Notes: a model not told the origin generated them from the sequence alone. A stretch of 64,000 nt of DNA from Marinirhabdus sp963793275 (GCA_963793275.1 CAWBZL010000002.1:186001-250000); one strand, 5' to 3'; numbered from the stretch's first letter, positions 32,358 to 43,048 are shown. A program made the numbers and translations.

Positions 32358-35336
32358 ATGAAACAAAACAACTTTAATCGCGGGAGACTCCTGCTGTTCT
32401 TATTTTTGTTACCGTGCTTTGTTTTTGCACAAAACACCATTACGGGTAAGGTAACAGATGGAGCCGGAGAAACTGTTCCCTTTGCGAATGTAATTGTAAA
32501 AGGCACTACAGTAGGTACTACCACATCTATTGATGGAATGTATTCTATTGATGTGCCCAACCTACCTGCTACTTTGGTATTTTCTTCTTTAGGATATACT
32601 ACTGTAGAGCAGGCGGTAAGTATTTCTGAAACTGTAAACATTACCATGAGTGAGTCTGCTCAGGCATTAGACGAAGTAGTAATTACAGGTTTGGCAACCT
32701 CTATTGAAAGATCTAACTCCGCAAATGCAGTTGCATCGCTATCTGCCGAAGATCTGGTAGGGAAGACACCGCCTCCAACTTTGGATGGTGCGCTTTACGG
32801 AAAATTTGCGGGCGCAGTAGTAAACTCCAACTCCGGAGCACCAGGGGGAGGACTCTCGGTGAAGCTTCGTGGAGCAACATCGCTTCAAGGGAATATTCAG
32901 CCACTATATATTATTGACGGTGTGTATCTGGATAACTCGTCACTTTCTACAGGTTTAAATGCGGTTTCGGCTGCAGCAGCCGGAGGGAGTGCTTCTAACC
33001 AGGATAACCCTACAAACCGTATTGCAGATATTAACCCGGAGGATATTGCAAACATTGAAATCTTAAAGGGTGCTTCTGCAGCAGCTATTTATGGTTCTCG
33101 TGCAGCAGCCGGGGTAATTATTATTACAACTAAAAGAGGTAAGGCTGGTGAAACAAAATACAAGTTTTCGCAATCTGTTGGTTTTACTGAAGCGATTAAC
33201 CTGTTAGGGGTTAGAGACTACACAAGACAACGTGTGTTTGATACGTTTGGTGGTGCAGCAGCCGATGCTTTTGTAAACGCCAAAAATAATGGAACACTGG
33301 TGGACTATGAAGATGAAATTTTTGGAGAAAAAGGGTTCATTCGTTTAACCAACTTTAATATGAGTGGTGGAGATGTAAAAACGAGATATTTTGCTGGGGT
33401 AAGCCATAACAATGAAGAAGGTATTGTAAGAGGTACCGGATACGAAAAAACGTCATTACGTCTAAACTTAGATCATAAGGCTAAAGACTGGTTAAAATTC
33501 AATTTGAGTTCTAACTATATTTATTCTTCTTCAGACCGTGGTTTCTTTAATAATGATAACTCTGGAACTACTATTGGTGTAGCACTTACAGCTACCAGAC
33601 CTTGGGACAACTTGCTGGCAAATTCAGATGGCATATACCCGGATCACCCAAACAACTCTTCTAACCCATTACAAACGCGTGATTTAGTAACAAACAATGA
33701 GCGTGTTAATAGATTTATTATGGGAGGTACTATGAATTTAGACCTTTATAAAGCTGAGAAGTCTAACCTGGAGTTAGTACTTCGTGGTGGTATAGATATG
33801 TACGGACAGCAATCCAGAGCTATCTTCCCGAAGGCATTACAGTTTCAAAGACCTGAGAATGGTGGTTTAAATGGTGTTTCTGTACAAGGAGATACGCAAA
33901 ACAAGAACTACAACCTTTCAGGATTTTTAGTACACAATTATTTTACCGATAGTGATATCAACTTTAGAACTCAGGCTGGTTTAACAAACGAGGTTTTTAA
34001 CAGAGACACAAAATTAATAACAGCTACTGGTTTAGTTGCTTCTGAGACAAACGTAGATCAAGCTACCAATACAGGAGTTGTGCAAACAAGAATAAAGCAG
34101 GAAGATGCTGGTTTCTTTGCACAGGAAGAAATTAATTTTCAGGACAAGTTCATTGTAACCGGAGGTATTAGAGGTGATAAGTCTTCAAACAATGGAAATC
34201 CAAACACCTACAATTTCTACCCAAAAGGATCTGTAGCAGTGAATATTAATGAGTTTGGTTTTTGGAGTGAAGATAGTTTCTGGAACCAGTTAAAATTAAG
34301 AGCAGCTTATGGTGAGGCGGGTAACTTTCCTCCATTTGGTGCCTTGTTTACATCCTATACTTCATTTTCAACAGATGGATTGTTAGGGATTTCCTTACGT
34401 GGAGTACGAGGTGATAAAGCTATTAACTCTGAAAGACAAAAAGAATTAGAATTTGGTACAGACTTAGGGTTCTTTAACGATAGATTAAACATTTCTGCTA
34501 CCTACTACATTAAAACAGTAGACGATTTAATTTTACAGTCTGCACTACCTCCTTCTACAGGATTTACAACCGAGTTTGTAAACGCAGGTGAATTACAGAA
34601 TAAAGGTATTGAACTTTCATTAAACACTACGCCAATAATAAACGACAACTTTCAGTGGGATTTAGGTGTAAACTGGTTTAGAAACAGATCTGAAATTACA
34701 CGTTTGGATGTAGATCCATTTAATGTAGGTGGATTTGGGGCAACATTAGGAACTTTTAGAATTGAAGAGGGCTCCAGTGCAACTCAAATTGTAGGTATTG
34801 GACCAAATCCAGGACCAAATGGTTTTCAGGTTTTTGGAGATGCAGAACCAGATTTCCAGATGGGCATTAACAACAGCTTAAAGTATAAAAATCTTGATTT
34901 GTCATTCCTATGGCAATGGAAAAAAGGTGGAGATAATATAAATCTTACGGCGTTATTAACAGACCTTAACGGAACAAGCCACGATTACGATACTATAGAT
35001 CTTGATCCAGAGGGAGTTTTAGGAAACGGAGATTATAGAGTAAGCCAGTTAGGATCATCTGCCGAAGTATTTGTAGAAGATGCCTCTTACGTACGTTTAC
35101 GTGAAATAGGATTGTACTACACTCTGGATAGCGGAATGCTAGGGAATGTATTGGGAGGAAACATAGATTCTGTAAGAATTGGTTTATCCGGTACCAACGT
35201 ACTTAACTTCTTCGACTATAACAGTTATGATCCTGAAGTTTCAAACTTTGGTGGAGGAACCATCTTTACAGGTGTTGAGGTAACTCCATTCCCATCATCA
35301 AAGAGATATTTATTTCACCTAGGAATTAACTTTTAA
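32358..35336 (+). CDS. SusC/RagA family TonB-linked outer-membrane protein
   Basis: A 992-aa TonB-dependent transporter of the SusC class. The signal peptide ends at about residue 25 (FVFAQ). A carboxypeptidase-regulatory-like domain (about 27-105; ITGKVTDGAGETVPFANVIVKGTTVGTTT) leads to the plug (about 110-240). The plug carries the family signature PLYIIDGVYLDN...NPEDIANIEILKGASAAAIYGSRAAAGVIIITTK. A large beta-barrel follows. It forms the channel of a SusCD pair that imports glycans, peptides or other oligomers. The susD-like gene follows after 11 bp. No glycoside hydrolase, peptidase or regulator is adjacent, so the substrate cannot be predicted. Confidence 0.95.
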   Translation: MKQNNFNRGRLLLFLFLLPCFVFAQNTITGKVTDGAGETVPFANVIVKGTTVGTTTSIDGMYSIDVPNLPATLVFSSLGYTTVEQAVSISETVNITMSESAQALDEVVITGLATSIERSNSANAVASLSAEDLVGKTPPPTLDGALYGKFAGAVVNSNSGAPGGGLSVKLRGATSLQGNIQPLYIIDGVYLDNSSLSTGLNAVSAAAAGGSASNQDNPTNRIADINPEDIANIEILKGASAAAIYGSRAAAGVIIITTKRGKAGETKYKFSQSVGFTEAINLLGVRDYTRQRVFDTFGGAAADAFVNAKNNGTLVDYEDEIFGEKGFIRLTNFNMSGGDVKTRYFAGVSHNNEEGIVRGTGYEKTSLRLNLDHKAKDWLKFNLSSNYIYSSSDRGFFNNDNSGTTIGVALTATRPWDNLLANSDGIYPDHPNNSSNPLQTRDLVTNNERVNRFIMGGTMNLDLYKAEKSNLELVLRGGIDMYGQQSRAIFPKALQFQRPENGGLNGVSVQGDTQNKNYNLSGFLVHNYFTDSDINFRTQAGLTNEVFNRDTKLITATGLVASETNVDQATNTGVVQTRIKQEDAGFFAQEEINFQDKFIVTGGIRGDKSSNNGNPNTYNFYPKGSVAVNINEFGFWSEDSFWNQLKLRAAYGEAGNFPPFGALFTSYTSFSTDGLLGISLRGVRGDKAINSERQKELEFGTDLGFFNDRLNISATYYIKTVDDLILQSALPPSTGFTTEFVNAGELQNKGIELSLNTTPIINDNFQWDLGVNWFRNRSEITRLDVDPFNVGGFGATLGTFRIEEGSSATQIVGIGPNPGPNGFQVFGDAEPDFQMGINNSLKYKNLDLSFLWQWKKGGDNINLTALLTDLNGTSHDYDTIDLDPEGVLGNGDYRVSQLGSSAEVFVEDASYVRLREIGLYYTLDSGMLGNVLGGNIDSVRIGLSGTNVLNFFDYNSYDPEVSNFGGGTIFTGVEVTPFPSSKRYLFHLGINF

Positions 35337-35347
35337 AAAAATAAATT

Positions 35348-36676
35348 ATGAAAAAACATATATATAAACTTTTATTCTTTGCAGCCGTGCTAGGGACGTT
35401 GTTCTCGTGCGATGTAGAAGAATTTTCAGACCTTAATAATCCCGAGGTAGATGCATTTGAAGGCAATCTTACTAGAGGAGATCTACAAGATCTTGTAGGT
35501 GGAATATTGTACAGTTCCAGAGTTACCTTAGGAACTTATTATGATGATTGCGGTGTTATAGGAAGAGAGTACTGGAGGTTTTCCAGTTCAGACCCTAGGT
35601 TTACAAGTGACCTTCTAGGAGGGGAAAATGCAATTTTGGATAATAATACTTTTTATATTACCAATCCATGGGCCTCCAGATACCGAACGGTTAAAAATGC
35701 AAATTTAATTCTTGGATTTTTAGATGGTCAGGATCTTTCAGCTCAATTTAGTGATGCAGAAGTGAATGCAACCAGAGGTTTTTTACAAACCATGATAGCG
35801 CACGAGCTATTGCTTAATTTAAACCTAACGTACGAAAATGGAATACGAACAGATGTTGCAGATGCAGATAATTTAGGTCCAATAGTTGGAAATACACAAG
35901 CACTGGCGAACATTAGAGCTATTTTAGAATCCGGAGCTACCAATTTAGGTAATGGCGGGCCGCAATTTCCGTTTCCCTTGTCTTCAGGGTTCTCAGGGTT
36001 CAATACACCGTCCAGCTTCTTACAAGCTAACCGTGCATTGTCTGCTCGTGTAGCTGCATATCAGGGAGATATGGCCGCAGCACGTACATTCTTGTCCGGC
36101 TCTTTCTTGAACTTGGATGGATCTGACCTGAATACAGGAATTTATCATACATTTTCTTTAGCAGCACAAGATCTTCCTAACCCTATGTTTTTTCCCATGA
36201 ATGCAACTACGGCAGGGGCTAGAATTGTAGTGCCGGATTTCTTGGAAGATGCCGAAGCCGGTGATGCTAGACTAAGTAAAGTTTCGGAGCGTGATGAAGA
36301 AATTACACTCGATGGACTTACAGGAAATTTCGACGTATTTATATATCCTTCTCAGGAAGCTCCAATCGCTATAATTCGTAATGAGGAACTTATCTTATTA
36401 TATGCTGAAGCTAATATTAACAGCAACCCTGGTGAAGCAGTAAATGCACTTAATATTATTAGAGGTGCCGCAGGACTGGATCCTTACACGGGTGGTACAG
36501 ATGCAGCTTCGCTTACAGACGAAATGTTAACTCAAAGACGCTATTCTTTATATGCTGAAGGGCATAGGTGGATAGATATGAGACGTTATGGTAGGTTAGA
36601 CCAATTACCATTGGCAAGACCTGAAGATGATGTTTTCCAACAGTTTCCAATTCCACTAACGGAAGGTGGAAGCTAA
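35348..36676 (+). CDS. RagB/SusD family nutrient-uptake lipoprotein
   Basis: A 442-aa surface lipoprotein (lipobox GTLFSC, Cys about 21) that caps the SusC channel. Family features are the N-terminal SDLNNPEVDAFEG, an alpha-helical TPR-like scaffold, and the C-terminal RNEELILLYAEANI, ALNIIRGAAGL and RRYSLYAEGHRWIDMRRYGRLDQLP. It is shorter than many SusD proteins (about 500-600 aa), which fits a small or non-glycan ligand, though that is inference. Spacing of 11 bp to the susC-like gene indicates one operon; a strong terminator follows. Confidence 0.94.
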   Translation: MKKHIYKLLFFAAVLGTLFSCDVEEFSDLNNPEVDAFEGNLTRGDLQDLVGGILYSSRVTLGTYYDDCGVIGREYWRFSSSDPRFTSDLLGGENAILDNNTFYITNPWASRYRTVKNANLILGFLDGQDLSAQFSDAEVNATRGFLQTMIAHELLLNLNLTYENGIRTDVADADNLGPIVGNTQALANIRAILESGATNLGNGGPQFPFPLSSGFSGFNTPSSFLQANRALSARVAAYQGDMAAARTFLSGSFLNLDGSDLNTGIYHTFSLAAQDLPNPMFFPMNATTAGARIVVPDFLEDAEAGDARLSKVSERDEEITLDGLTGNFDVFIYPSQEAPIAIIRNEELILLYAEANINSNPGEAVNALNIIRGAAGLDPYTGGTDAASLTDEMLTQRRYSLYAEGHRWIDMRRYGRLDQLPLARPEDDVFQQFPIPLTEGGS

Positions 36677-36696
36677 CAGTAAAAGTTAGTTTTCAC

Positions 36697-36731
36697 AAAA
36701 AGCCCTTTCAGTTTTGCTGAAAGGGCTTTTT
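36697..36731. terminator. Bidirectional terminator between susD-like and RND pump genes
   Basis: A perfect 15-bp stem (36697-36711 with 36717-36731; core GCCCTTTCAG and CTGAAAGGGC) has a 5-base loop and T tracts on both strands. Confidence 0.9.
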
Positions 36732-36749
36732 AATTGAGCTATTTTATTT

Positions 36750-39700
36750 TTATTCTGCAGCTTCCAGGTTTACATCTTCGTGCGGAATTTCCTCTTCATT
36801 TTTAGTACGTTTGTTGTGCAACCACATCTTCATTCTCGTAGCAATATAAAATAATACGGGCACCACAACAAGGGTTAAGAATGTTGCAATTAACAATCCG
36901 TATATTACCGTCCAGGCTAATGGCCCCCAGAAAATCACGTTGTCTCCTCCCATATATATCTTCGGGTCAAACTCGCTGAACAAAGAGAAGAAGTCTATAT
37001 TTAATCCAATTGCCAACGGAATTAACCCTAAAATAGTAGTAATAGCGGTTAATAATACAGGACGTAGACGCGCTCTACCTGCTCTAACAATACTGGCCAA
37101 TAAATCTTCTTTCTCTAAAAATTCATCTTCATCCAGATCCAGCTCGTTTTTCTTTCTGTCTATAAGCAGTTGTGCATAATCTAAAAGTACCACTCCATTA
37201 TTTACAACGATTCCTGCCAGTGAAATTATCCCCATCATCGTCATCATGATCACAAAGGGAGATCCGGAAATAACAATTCCACCAAACACTCCAATAAAAC
37301 TAAGGAAAATAGCGATCATAATTATTGTTGGCTTCGAAATAGAGTTAAACTGAAATATCAGAATCAGAAAGATTAAGCCAAGACCACTAAAAAACGCACC
37401 CATTAAAAAGGCCATCTGTTTATTTTGCTCTTCTATCTGTCCTGTAAAGTCAATTTTTATATCATCCGAAATACCATCAAAAGTGCGCATTTCGTTCTGG
37501 ATTTGAGTCACCACCGCGCCGGCATCTGTATATCCGGGAGCTAATGCCGAATAAACAGTCACTACACGCTTTGTATCTCTGTGTTTAATGGCGCTAAAGC
37601 CTGAGTTGTTTCGTTTACTGGCAACCGCAGAAACAGGCACATTACGTAATTGCCCCGTGTTGGTTCTAAACGTCATAGTTTGGTTAAACAAAGCACTTGC
37701 ATTATAGCGGCTCTCTTCGTCGAAACGAATATAGATATCGTAATCCTCACCATCTTCTTTATATACTCCGGCTTTGGTTCCAAAAATTGCGTTTCTCAGT
37801 TGCTGTCCTACTTGTCCTGTGCTTATTCCTAGCTCTCCCGCTTTTTCACGATCTACCACCACTTGCATCGCAGGTTTGTCTTTATTAACATCAATTTTTA
37901 GCTCGTCAATAGCAGCAATATTTTTCGAGTTAATGTATTCGCGCATTTTTTCGGCAGCGGCGATCAATTCATTATAATCTTCACCTTCCAGCTCTATATT
38001 AATAGGAGCACCTGCTGGCGGTCCATTAGCATCTTTTTCAACCGAAATCAATACTCCCGGGTAAATACCCACTAATGCTTCCTGAACTTTTTGACGCAAC
38101 TCTTCACTGTCTGCACCGCGGCGGAACTTATATTCACGCATAGAAGCAGTAATTTTTCCTTTATGAGGCATTTCGGCGGCAGATCCTCCATCGGTTTGCG
38201 GATTTCCAGCACCTTCACCTACCTGGCTTACAACACTTTCAACCAAAAAGTTGTAGCCATCGTCCATATATTCTTCACTAGTAAGGGTTTCGTACACGAC
38301 CGATTCAATTTCCTTGGTAATAGCATTGGTCTTTTCAATATCGGTACCCTGCGGATATTCTATATAGACAATAATTTGGTTGGGCTTATTGTCCGGAAAA
38401 AACTCAATTTTAGTACGTTGTGACGCTACGGAGGCTCCAAATGCTACAAAGGCAGCTATTAATAATACGAAGGTACCGCCTATAATCCAATACGGTCTTT
38501 TCCTTTTGAAAGAACCCGACAAGCGTTTTTCGTACCAGTTTTCCAATTTCACTAAGGATTTTTTCTGAAAACGATTGGCCATACCTCTTAATACAAGTCT
38601 GTATACCCAAAGCATAATGGCTGTAAACACCATAAGTGAACCAATTCCTCTAAATTCTCCACCAAATAAAAGGATAAGCAACCCTATTCCTCCCACGATA
38701 GCTGAAATTTTCAGCAGTTGTTTTTTTGGCATATTTTTGTCTTCAGTTTTCATAAATTGAGACACCAATACCGAGTTGAAAAAGATGGCTACAAATAATG
38801 AAGATCCTAAAACTACTGAAAGTGTAATAGGGAAATATTTCATGAACTGCCCCATTAAACCAGGCCATAATCCTAACGGAACAAATGCAGCTACAGTAGT
38901 TAATGTTGAGATGATAATAGGATAAGCAATCTCACCGATCCCTTTTTTAGCTGCTTCAATACGGCTCATGCCTTCTTCGTCCATAAGCCTGTAAATATTC
39001 TCAACTACAACAATACCGTTATCTACAAGCATTCCCAGTCCCATAATAAGCCCAAAAAGAATCATGGTATTCATGGTATAGCCAAGAAAACTTAAGATCA
39101 TCAAAGACATAAACATGGACATTGGGATCGCAAAACCAACAAACAGCGCATTTTTGAACCCAAGGAAGAACATCAATACCGTTACCACAAGAATAATCCC
39201 GAAGATGATATTGTTTACCAGATCGTCTACTTGTCCAATGGTTTTGGAAGATTGATCATTCGTAATTGAAACACTAAGGTTTGACGGGAATTCATTTTTA
39301 ATGGCATCGTCTACAATTACCTGTATTTCTTCAGCTGCTGCTACCATGTTTTTTCCGGCACGTTTTTTAACGTCCAGCATAACCACACGATCTCCAAACT
39401 CTCTGGCATACGTAGTCCTGTCTTTTTCAGTAAAATTGATGTCAGCCACGTCCTGCAGATAGACCGTGTTACCATTTTCAGACTTTACCACAAAATTATT
39501 GAGCTCTTTTGGATCGTCGATTTCACCCAAAATCCTAATGGTACGTCGTTGTCCACTTGTAATGAAATTACCCGCAGACATGGTCATATTTCCGTTAGAA
39601 ATAGCACTACGTATATCTTGAAAGCTTATATTGCTGGCCATCATTCTATAAATGTCTACGGCAACTTCAACCTCTTTTTCCTGTGCGCCACGAATATCTG

Positions 39701-40265
39701 CTTTCTTAATTTGTGGAAGGTCTTCAATTTCGTCTTGCAGGTATTCTGCGTATTCTTTTAATTTTAAAACGGGGTAATTCCCGGAAATATTAATATTAAG
39801 AATTGGCATTTCTTCAGAAAGCGTCAATTCAAAAATATCGGGCTCCACTTTAGCACCGTTAAAAGTAGGCCAGTCCTCTCCCGAGGTTTCAGAATCTACT
39901 TCATCTTTCACTTTCTGCTTGGCAAGTTCTACGGGAATACCTTCGTCAAACTCCACCACAATCATAGCGTAATCTTCCTGAGATGTCGAGGTTATTTCAA
40001 CAACATTACTCACCGTTTTAAGCTTGTCTTCTAAAGGATCGGTAATGAGTTTTTCAATATCTTCGGCAGTATTTCCCGGGAAGAGCGCGCTGATGTAAAT
40101 TTTGGTTTCCCTAATTTCCGGAAAACTTTCCCTTGGCATACTAAAATAGGCTGATATTCCTAAATACAGTATCATTGCCATCATCACGTAGATGGTGGTC
40201 TTATTATTAATGGCCCATGAAGAGAGTTTAAACTCCTTTTCGGTATCCTTTTTTTTCTTTGCCAT
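36750..40265 (-). CDS. RND efflux transporter permease (AcrB/MexB-like)
   Basis: A 1171-aa inner-membrane pump of the resistance-nodulation-division family. About 12 transmembrane helices are split by two large periplasmic loops. Recognisable segments are the N-terminal helix (NNKTTIYVMMAMILYLGISAYFSMPRESFPEI), the GLIMGLGMLVDNGIVVVENIYR motif with the proton-relay acidic residue, STLTTVAAFVPL, and the mirrored second half (GIISLAGIVVNNGVVLLDYAQLL, RLRPVLLTAITTILGLIPLA). It is the last gene of the tetR-tolC-adaptor-pump operon, 51 bp after the adaptor gene. The substrate is unknown; drugs, bile-like compounds or lipids are typical of the family. Confidence 0.94.
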   Translation of the reverse strand: MAKKKKDTEKEFKLSSWAINNKTTIYVMMAMILYLGISAYFSMPRESFPEIRETKIYISALFPGNTAEDIEKLITDPLEDKLKTVSNVVEITSTSQEDYAMIVVEFDEGIPVELAKQKVKDEVDSETSGEDWPTFNGAKVEPDIFELTLSEEMPILNINISGNYPVLKLKEYAEYLQDEIEDLPQIKKADIRGAQEKEVEVAVDIYRMMASNISFQDIRSAISNGNMTMSAGNFITSGQRRTIRILGEIDDPKELNNFVVKSENGNTVYLQDVADINFTEKDRTTYAREFGDRVVMLDVKKRAGKNMVAAAEEIQVIVDDAIKNEFPSNLSVSITNDQSSKTIGQVDDLVNNIIFGIILVVTVLMFFLGFKNALFVGFAIPMSMFMSLMILSFLGYTMNTMILFGLIMGLGMLVDNGIVVVENIYRLMDEEGMSRIEAAKKGIGEIAYPIIISTLTTVAAFVPLGLWPGLMGQFMKYFPITLSVVLGSSLFVAIFFNSVLVSQFMKTEDKNMPKKQLLKISAIVGGIGLLILLFGGEFRGIGSLMVFTAIMLWVYRLVLRGMANRFQKKSLVKLENWYEKRLSGSFKRKRPYWIIGGTFVLLIAAFVAFGASVASQRTKIEFFPDNKPNQIIVYIEYPQGTDIEKTNAITKEIESVVYETLTSEEYMDDGYNFLVESVVSQVGEGAGNPQTDGGSAAEMPHKGKITASMREYKFRRGADSEELRQKVQEALVGIYPGVLISVEKDANGPPAGAPINIELEGEDYNELIAAAEKMREYINSKNIAAIDELKIDVNKDKPAMQVVVDREKAGELGISTGQVGQQLRNAIFGTKAGVYKEDGEDYDIYIRFDEESRYNASALFNQTMTFRTNTGQLRNVPVSAVASKRNNSGFSAIKHRDTKRVVTVYSALAPGYTDAGAVVTQIQNEMRTFDGISDDIKIDFTGQIEEQNKQMAFLMGAFFSGLGLIFLILIFQFNSISKPTIIMIAIFLSFIGVFGGIVISGSPFVIMMTMMGIISLAGIVVNNGVVLLDYAQLLIDRKKNELDLDEDEFLEKEDLLASIVRAGRARLRPVLLTAITTILGLIPLAIGLNIDFFSLFSEFDPKIYMGGDNVIFWGPLAWTVIYGLLIATFLTLVVVPVLFYIATRMKMWLHNKRTKNEEEIPHEDVNLEAAE

Positions 40266-40316
40266 AGTTTTTTAGTTTGTAGGCGTTAATTGTTAGCGGG
40301 TAGCTGAATCTAAAAA

Positions 40317-41483
40317 TTAGTAACTAATAATTTTTACCGTTTGCCCGTCTTTTACGCTTCTAGCGCCTTCTTCAATAATTTGGTCGCCATCCTTAACGCC
40401 ACTTAAAACTTCAATTACATCTCCCTGACTTATTCCGGTTTTAATAATTACACGTTTTGCAACTGCTTTTTGTCCTTCTTTACTGTTAAGAATGTAGATG
40501 TATTGTTCGCCTTCGGCATTTTCTGAAATGATACTCTGCGGAATCAATATCGCATTTTCGTTGGTGTAATCGTTAATCTTTAAACGAGCAGTAAGGTTTG
40601 GTTTAATGGTTTTATCGGTATTTGGAACAGCAATTTCAACCTTAAAGGTTCTGTTTTCAGGGTTGATAAAATCTCCTGTTTGTCTGATCTTTGCGTCCAT
40701 AGTTTTATTGAGTACAGGGAACATAACCTCTACATCTTTTCCGGTTTTTACATTCGTGATGTAGGTTTCGGGAACATCGGTCTGGATGTACATATCGTCT
40801 AAATTTACCAGTCTGAGAATAGGTGTTTGTCCTGGTGCCACAACGCTTCCCTGTTCAGTTATTACATCGTCGATGGTTCCTGAAAAAGGCGCTCTTACAC
40901 TCGCTTTCCCCAATTGCTGTTGCATAGAATTAATAGCTTTTTGCTGTGCTTCGTAATTAGATTTTGCCTGTAAATACTGTATTTCACTACCAATTTTTTG
41001 ATCCCATAATCTTTTTTGACGTTCAAACGTAGTTTTTGCCAAATCTGCCTGTACCTGCATTTGCGCCAATTGCTGGCTCATTCCGCCATCGTCTACACTT
41101 GCCAGTAACTGTCCTTTACTTACTTTATCTCCTTCTTTTACATATACACGTTGTAAAATACCGCCCATTTCCGGCGTTACCACCAGATTTTGTTTGGTCT
41201 CCACGCTTCCCTGCAATTCAACGTAATGATTAAAAACAGTATCACTTGCTGTAAAGGTGGTAATAAGAGGGATGTTCTTATCCGGATTCAGTTCGTTTAT
41301 CTTTTCGTCCAGTTGTTTCAACTGAGCATTCAATTCCTGTTGTTGTGTAGTGAGTTCGTCCTTTTTTTTCTGAATTGCCACTAAGTCGTCTGAGGCTATA
41401 ACGCCATCAACAGTATTGGCATCGTTACCTCCGCACGAGACGATGAATAATGATAGCAAGATGATTAATATTGAATGTTTCAT
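40317..41483 (-). CDS. RND efflux periplasmic adaptor (membrane fusion protein)
   Basis: A 388-aa lipoprotein (lipobox FIVSC, Cys about 17 after start ATG 41483) that bridges pump and outer-membrane channel. Domains in order are an N-terminal coiled coil (QKKKDELTTQQQELNAQLKQLDEKINEL), a lipoyl/barrel-sandwich half with GILQRVYVKEGDKVSKGQLLASVDD, an alpha-hairpin, then SVRAPFSGTIDDVITEQGSVV, a beta-barrel and a membrane-proximal domain. The longer frame starts at 41564 but ATG 41483 gives a clean lipoprotein signal. The 185-bp gap to tolC upstream shows no terminator. Confidence 0.92.
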   Translation of the reverse strand: MKHSILIILLSLFIVSCGGNDANTVDGVIASDDLVAIQKKKDELTTQQQELNAQLKQLDEKINELNPDKNIPLITTFTASDTVFNHYVELQGSVETKQNLVVTPEMGGILQRVYVKEGDKVSKGQLLASVDDGGMSQQLAQMQVQADLAKTTFERQKRLWDQKIGSEIQYLQAKSNYEAQQKAINSMQQQLGKASVRAPFSGTIDDVITEQGSVVAPGQTPILRLVNLDDMYIQTDVPETYITNVKTGKDVEVMFPVLNKTMDAKIRQTGDFINPENRTFKVEIAVPNTDKTIKPNLTARLKINDYTNENAILIPQSIISENAEGEQYIYILNSKEGQKAVAKRVIIKTGISQGDVIEVLSGVKDGDQIIEEGARSVKDGQTVKIISY

Positions 41484-41668
41484 AAATTTTGCTTTTTTTG
41501 ACATGGTAGTAAAGTGTCGATACGCTGGGAAGCTGAGGTTTTTAGTTGATATATAAAATTTCATTTTTTATTTCTTTAATTGAAAATTCTCTAGATTTCT
41601 GATAAATATTTTAACGATTGTCCTATTTTAAGTTGCTTTCAATCAGTCTTATACTCATCAACATACTT

Positions 41669-43048
41669 TTAATATTTACCTTTAATATCCTCAGATTCAA
41701 TGCGTAATTCCGGGGTGTTTAAAACAGTTTCAATTTCGGCTTTTGCGTTTAATACATCCAGCATGCTCTGGAAGTATTGTTGTTGCGCGGTATACAGCTG
41801 TGTTTGTGCTTGGCGCAAATCGAAACTAGTGCTCAGGCCTTCTGTAAATTTGACTTGATTTTTAGTTTCGATTCGTTCTGCCAAGGCTTTATTCATTTTG
41901 GCGTTTTCAAACTTTTCAATCGCAAATTGATAGTTGCTTTTTGCGGTATTAAGTTGTAAGATTACATTTTGTCTGGTTTCTTCTAGTTCAGTTTCTGCCT
42001 GGTCTAAAGCAATTCTGGCTCGTTGGGTTTTGGCACTTCGCATCCCGCTACTGAAGATTGGAACATTCATACTTACTCCTAATAATGATGATTGAAACCA
42101 GGGTTGGCCGCTTTCAAAAAAATTGAATTCATCTCTAAAAGCCGAAGTCCCATAATTCACAAATGCCGAAATACTTGGTAATGCTTTGCTTTTTTCAAGT
42201 TTCATTTCCAGACTGCGCTGCTCGGTAAGGTTATAGGCAATTTTATAATCAGCATTTTTTTCAATGCTTAAATTTTCGTCCAGAAGTTGAAGATTGGTGC
42301 CCTGATCGGCAAGAGTGTTCAATGTATCTTCAAATAATACGGTGCTTTCTGCGGGAATTCCCAGCGCCACATTAAACATTTGTCTTGCAATGGTACTGCT
42401 TCGGCGAGCATTGCTAAGTTGTGTTTCTACATCCAGCAAGGTTATTTCCAGTTGTTCCACACTTTCTTCTTCTGTGAGTCCGTTTTCAAAAATCTTTCGG
42501 GTTTCGTATAGGTTTTTTTCCAATGCCTCTTTGTTTTTTTCAAAAATAGCGATGAGTTCTTCACTAAGTAGTACACTTCCATAGGCGTTTATGACCCCTT
42601 TTCTAACTTCCAGATTGGTCTTTTCGGCAGCGTTTTCAGAAAAATCCAGAAAAGCCTTAGCCGCTTGTAGCCCCACCAGATAACTTCCATCAAAAATTAA
42701 TTGATTTAAGGTAGCAACGGCACTTGCATTTTGCTTTGTGCCAAAAGTAACTGGTACAAACGTGCCTGGAGTACCTCCGCTTAACTCGGCAGGGATGAGG
42801 GTAACTTGTTGTTTTAAGTTGTTTTGATAAGTTATATTACCACTAAGTTGTGGTAATCCAGTGGCTGTGGTTTCCCATTTTTGCTTAATAGCTTTAGCGA
42901 TGTCACGGCGGGCGTTGAGCGCTGTATAATTGCTGTCCAGCGCAAAAGTTACAGCCTCTTCCATTGTAAAACTATAGTTTTTATCACTTTGGGCTACGGC
43001 AAGTGGTGCTGTAAGAATAAATGCTAAGAGTATGAATACGTTACGCAT
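41669..43048 (-). CDS. TolC family outer-membrane efflux channel
   Basis: A 459-aa outer-membrane factor. The signal peptide ends near residue 19 (LAVAQ), followed by two OEP repeats of long amphipathic helices and short barrel strands. Typical pieces are SFTMEEAVTFALDSNYTALNARRDIAKA, PQLSGNITYQNNLK, GVSMNVPIFSSGMRSAKTQRARIALDQAE and EGLSTSFDLRQAQTQLYTAQQQYFQSMLDVLNAKAEIE. Three copies would form a trimeric tunnel for the adaptor and RND pump encoded downstream. Its start codon overlaps the end of the tetR gene by 8 bp, showing coupled translation. Confidence 0.93.
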   Translation of the reverse strand: MRNVFILLAFILTAPLAVAQSDKNYSFTMEEAVTFALDSNYTALNARRDIAKAIKQKWETTATGLPQLSGNITYQNNLKQQVTLIPAELSGGTPGTFVPVTFGTKQNASAVATLNQLIFDGSYLVGLQAAKAFLDFSENAAEKTNLEVRKGVINAYGSVLLSEELIAIFEKNKEALEKNLYETRKIFENGLTEEESVEQLEITLLDVETQLSNARRSSTIARQMFNVALGIPAESTVLFEDTLNTLADQGTNLQLLDENLSIEKNADYKIAYNLTEQRSLEMKLEKSKALPSISAFVNYGTSAFRDEFNFFESGQPWFQSSLLGVSMNVPIFSSGMRSAKTQRARIALDQAETELEETRQNVILQLNTAKSNYQFAIEKFENAKMNKALAERIETKNQVKFTEGLSTSFDLRQAQTQLYTAQQQYFQSMLDVLNAKAEIETVLNTPELRIESEDIKGKY

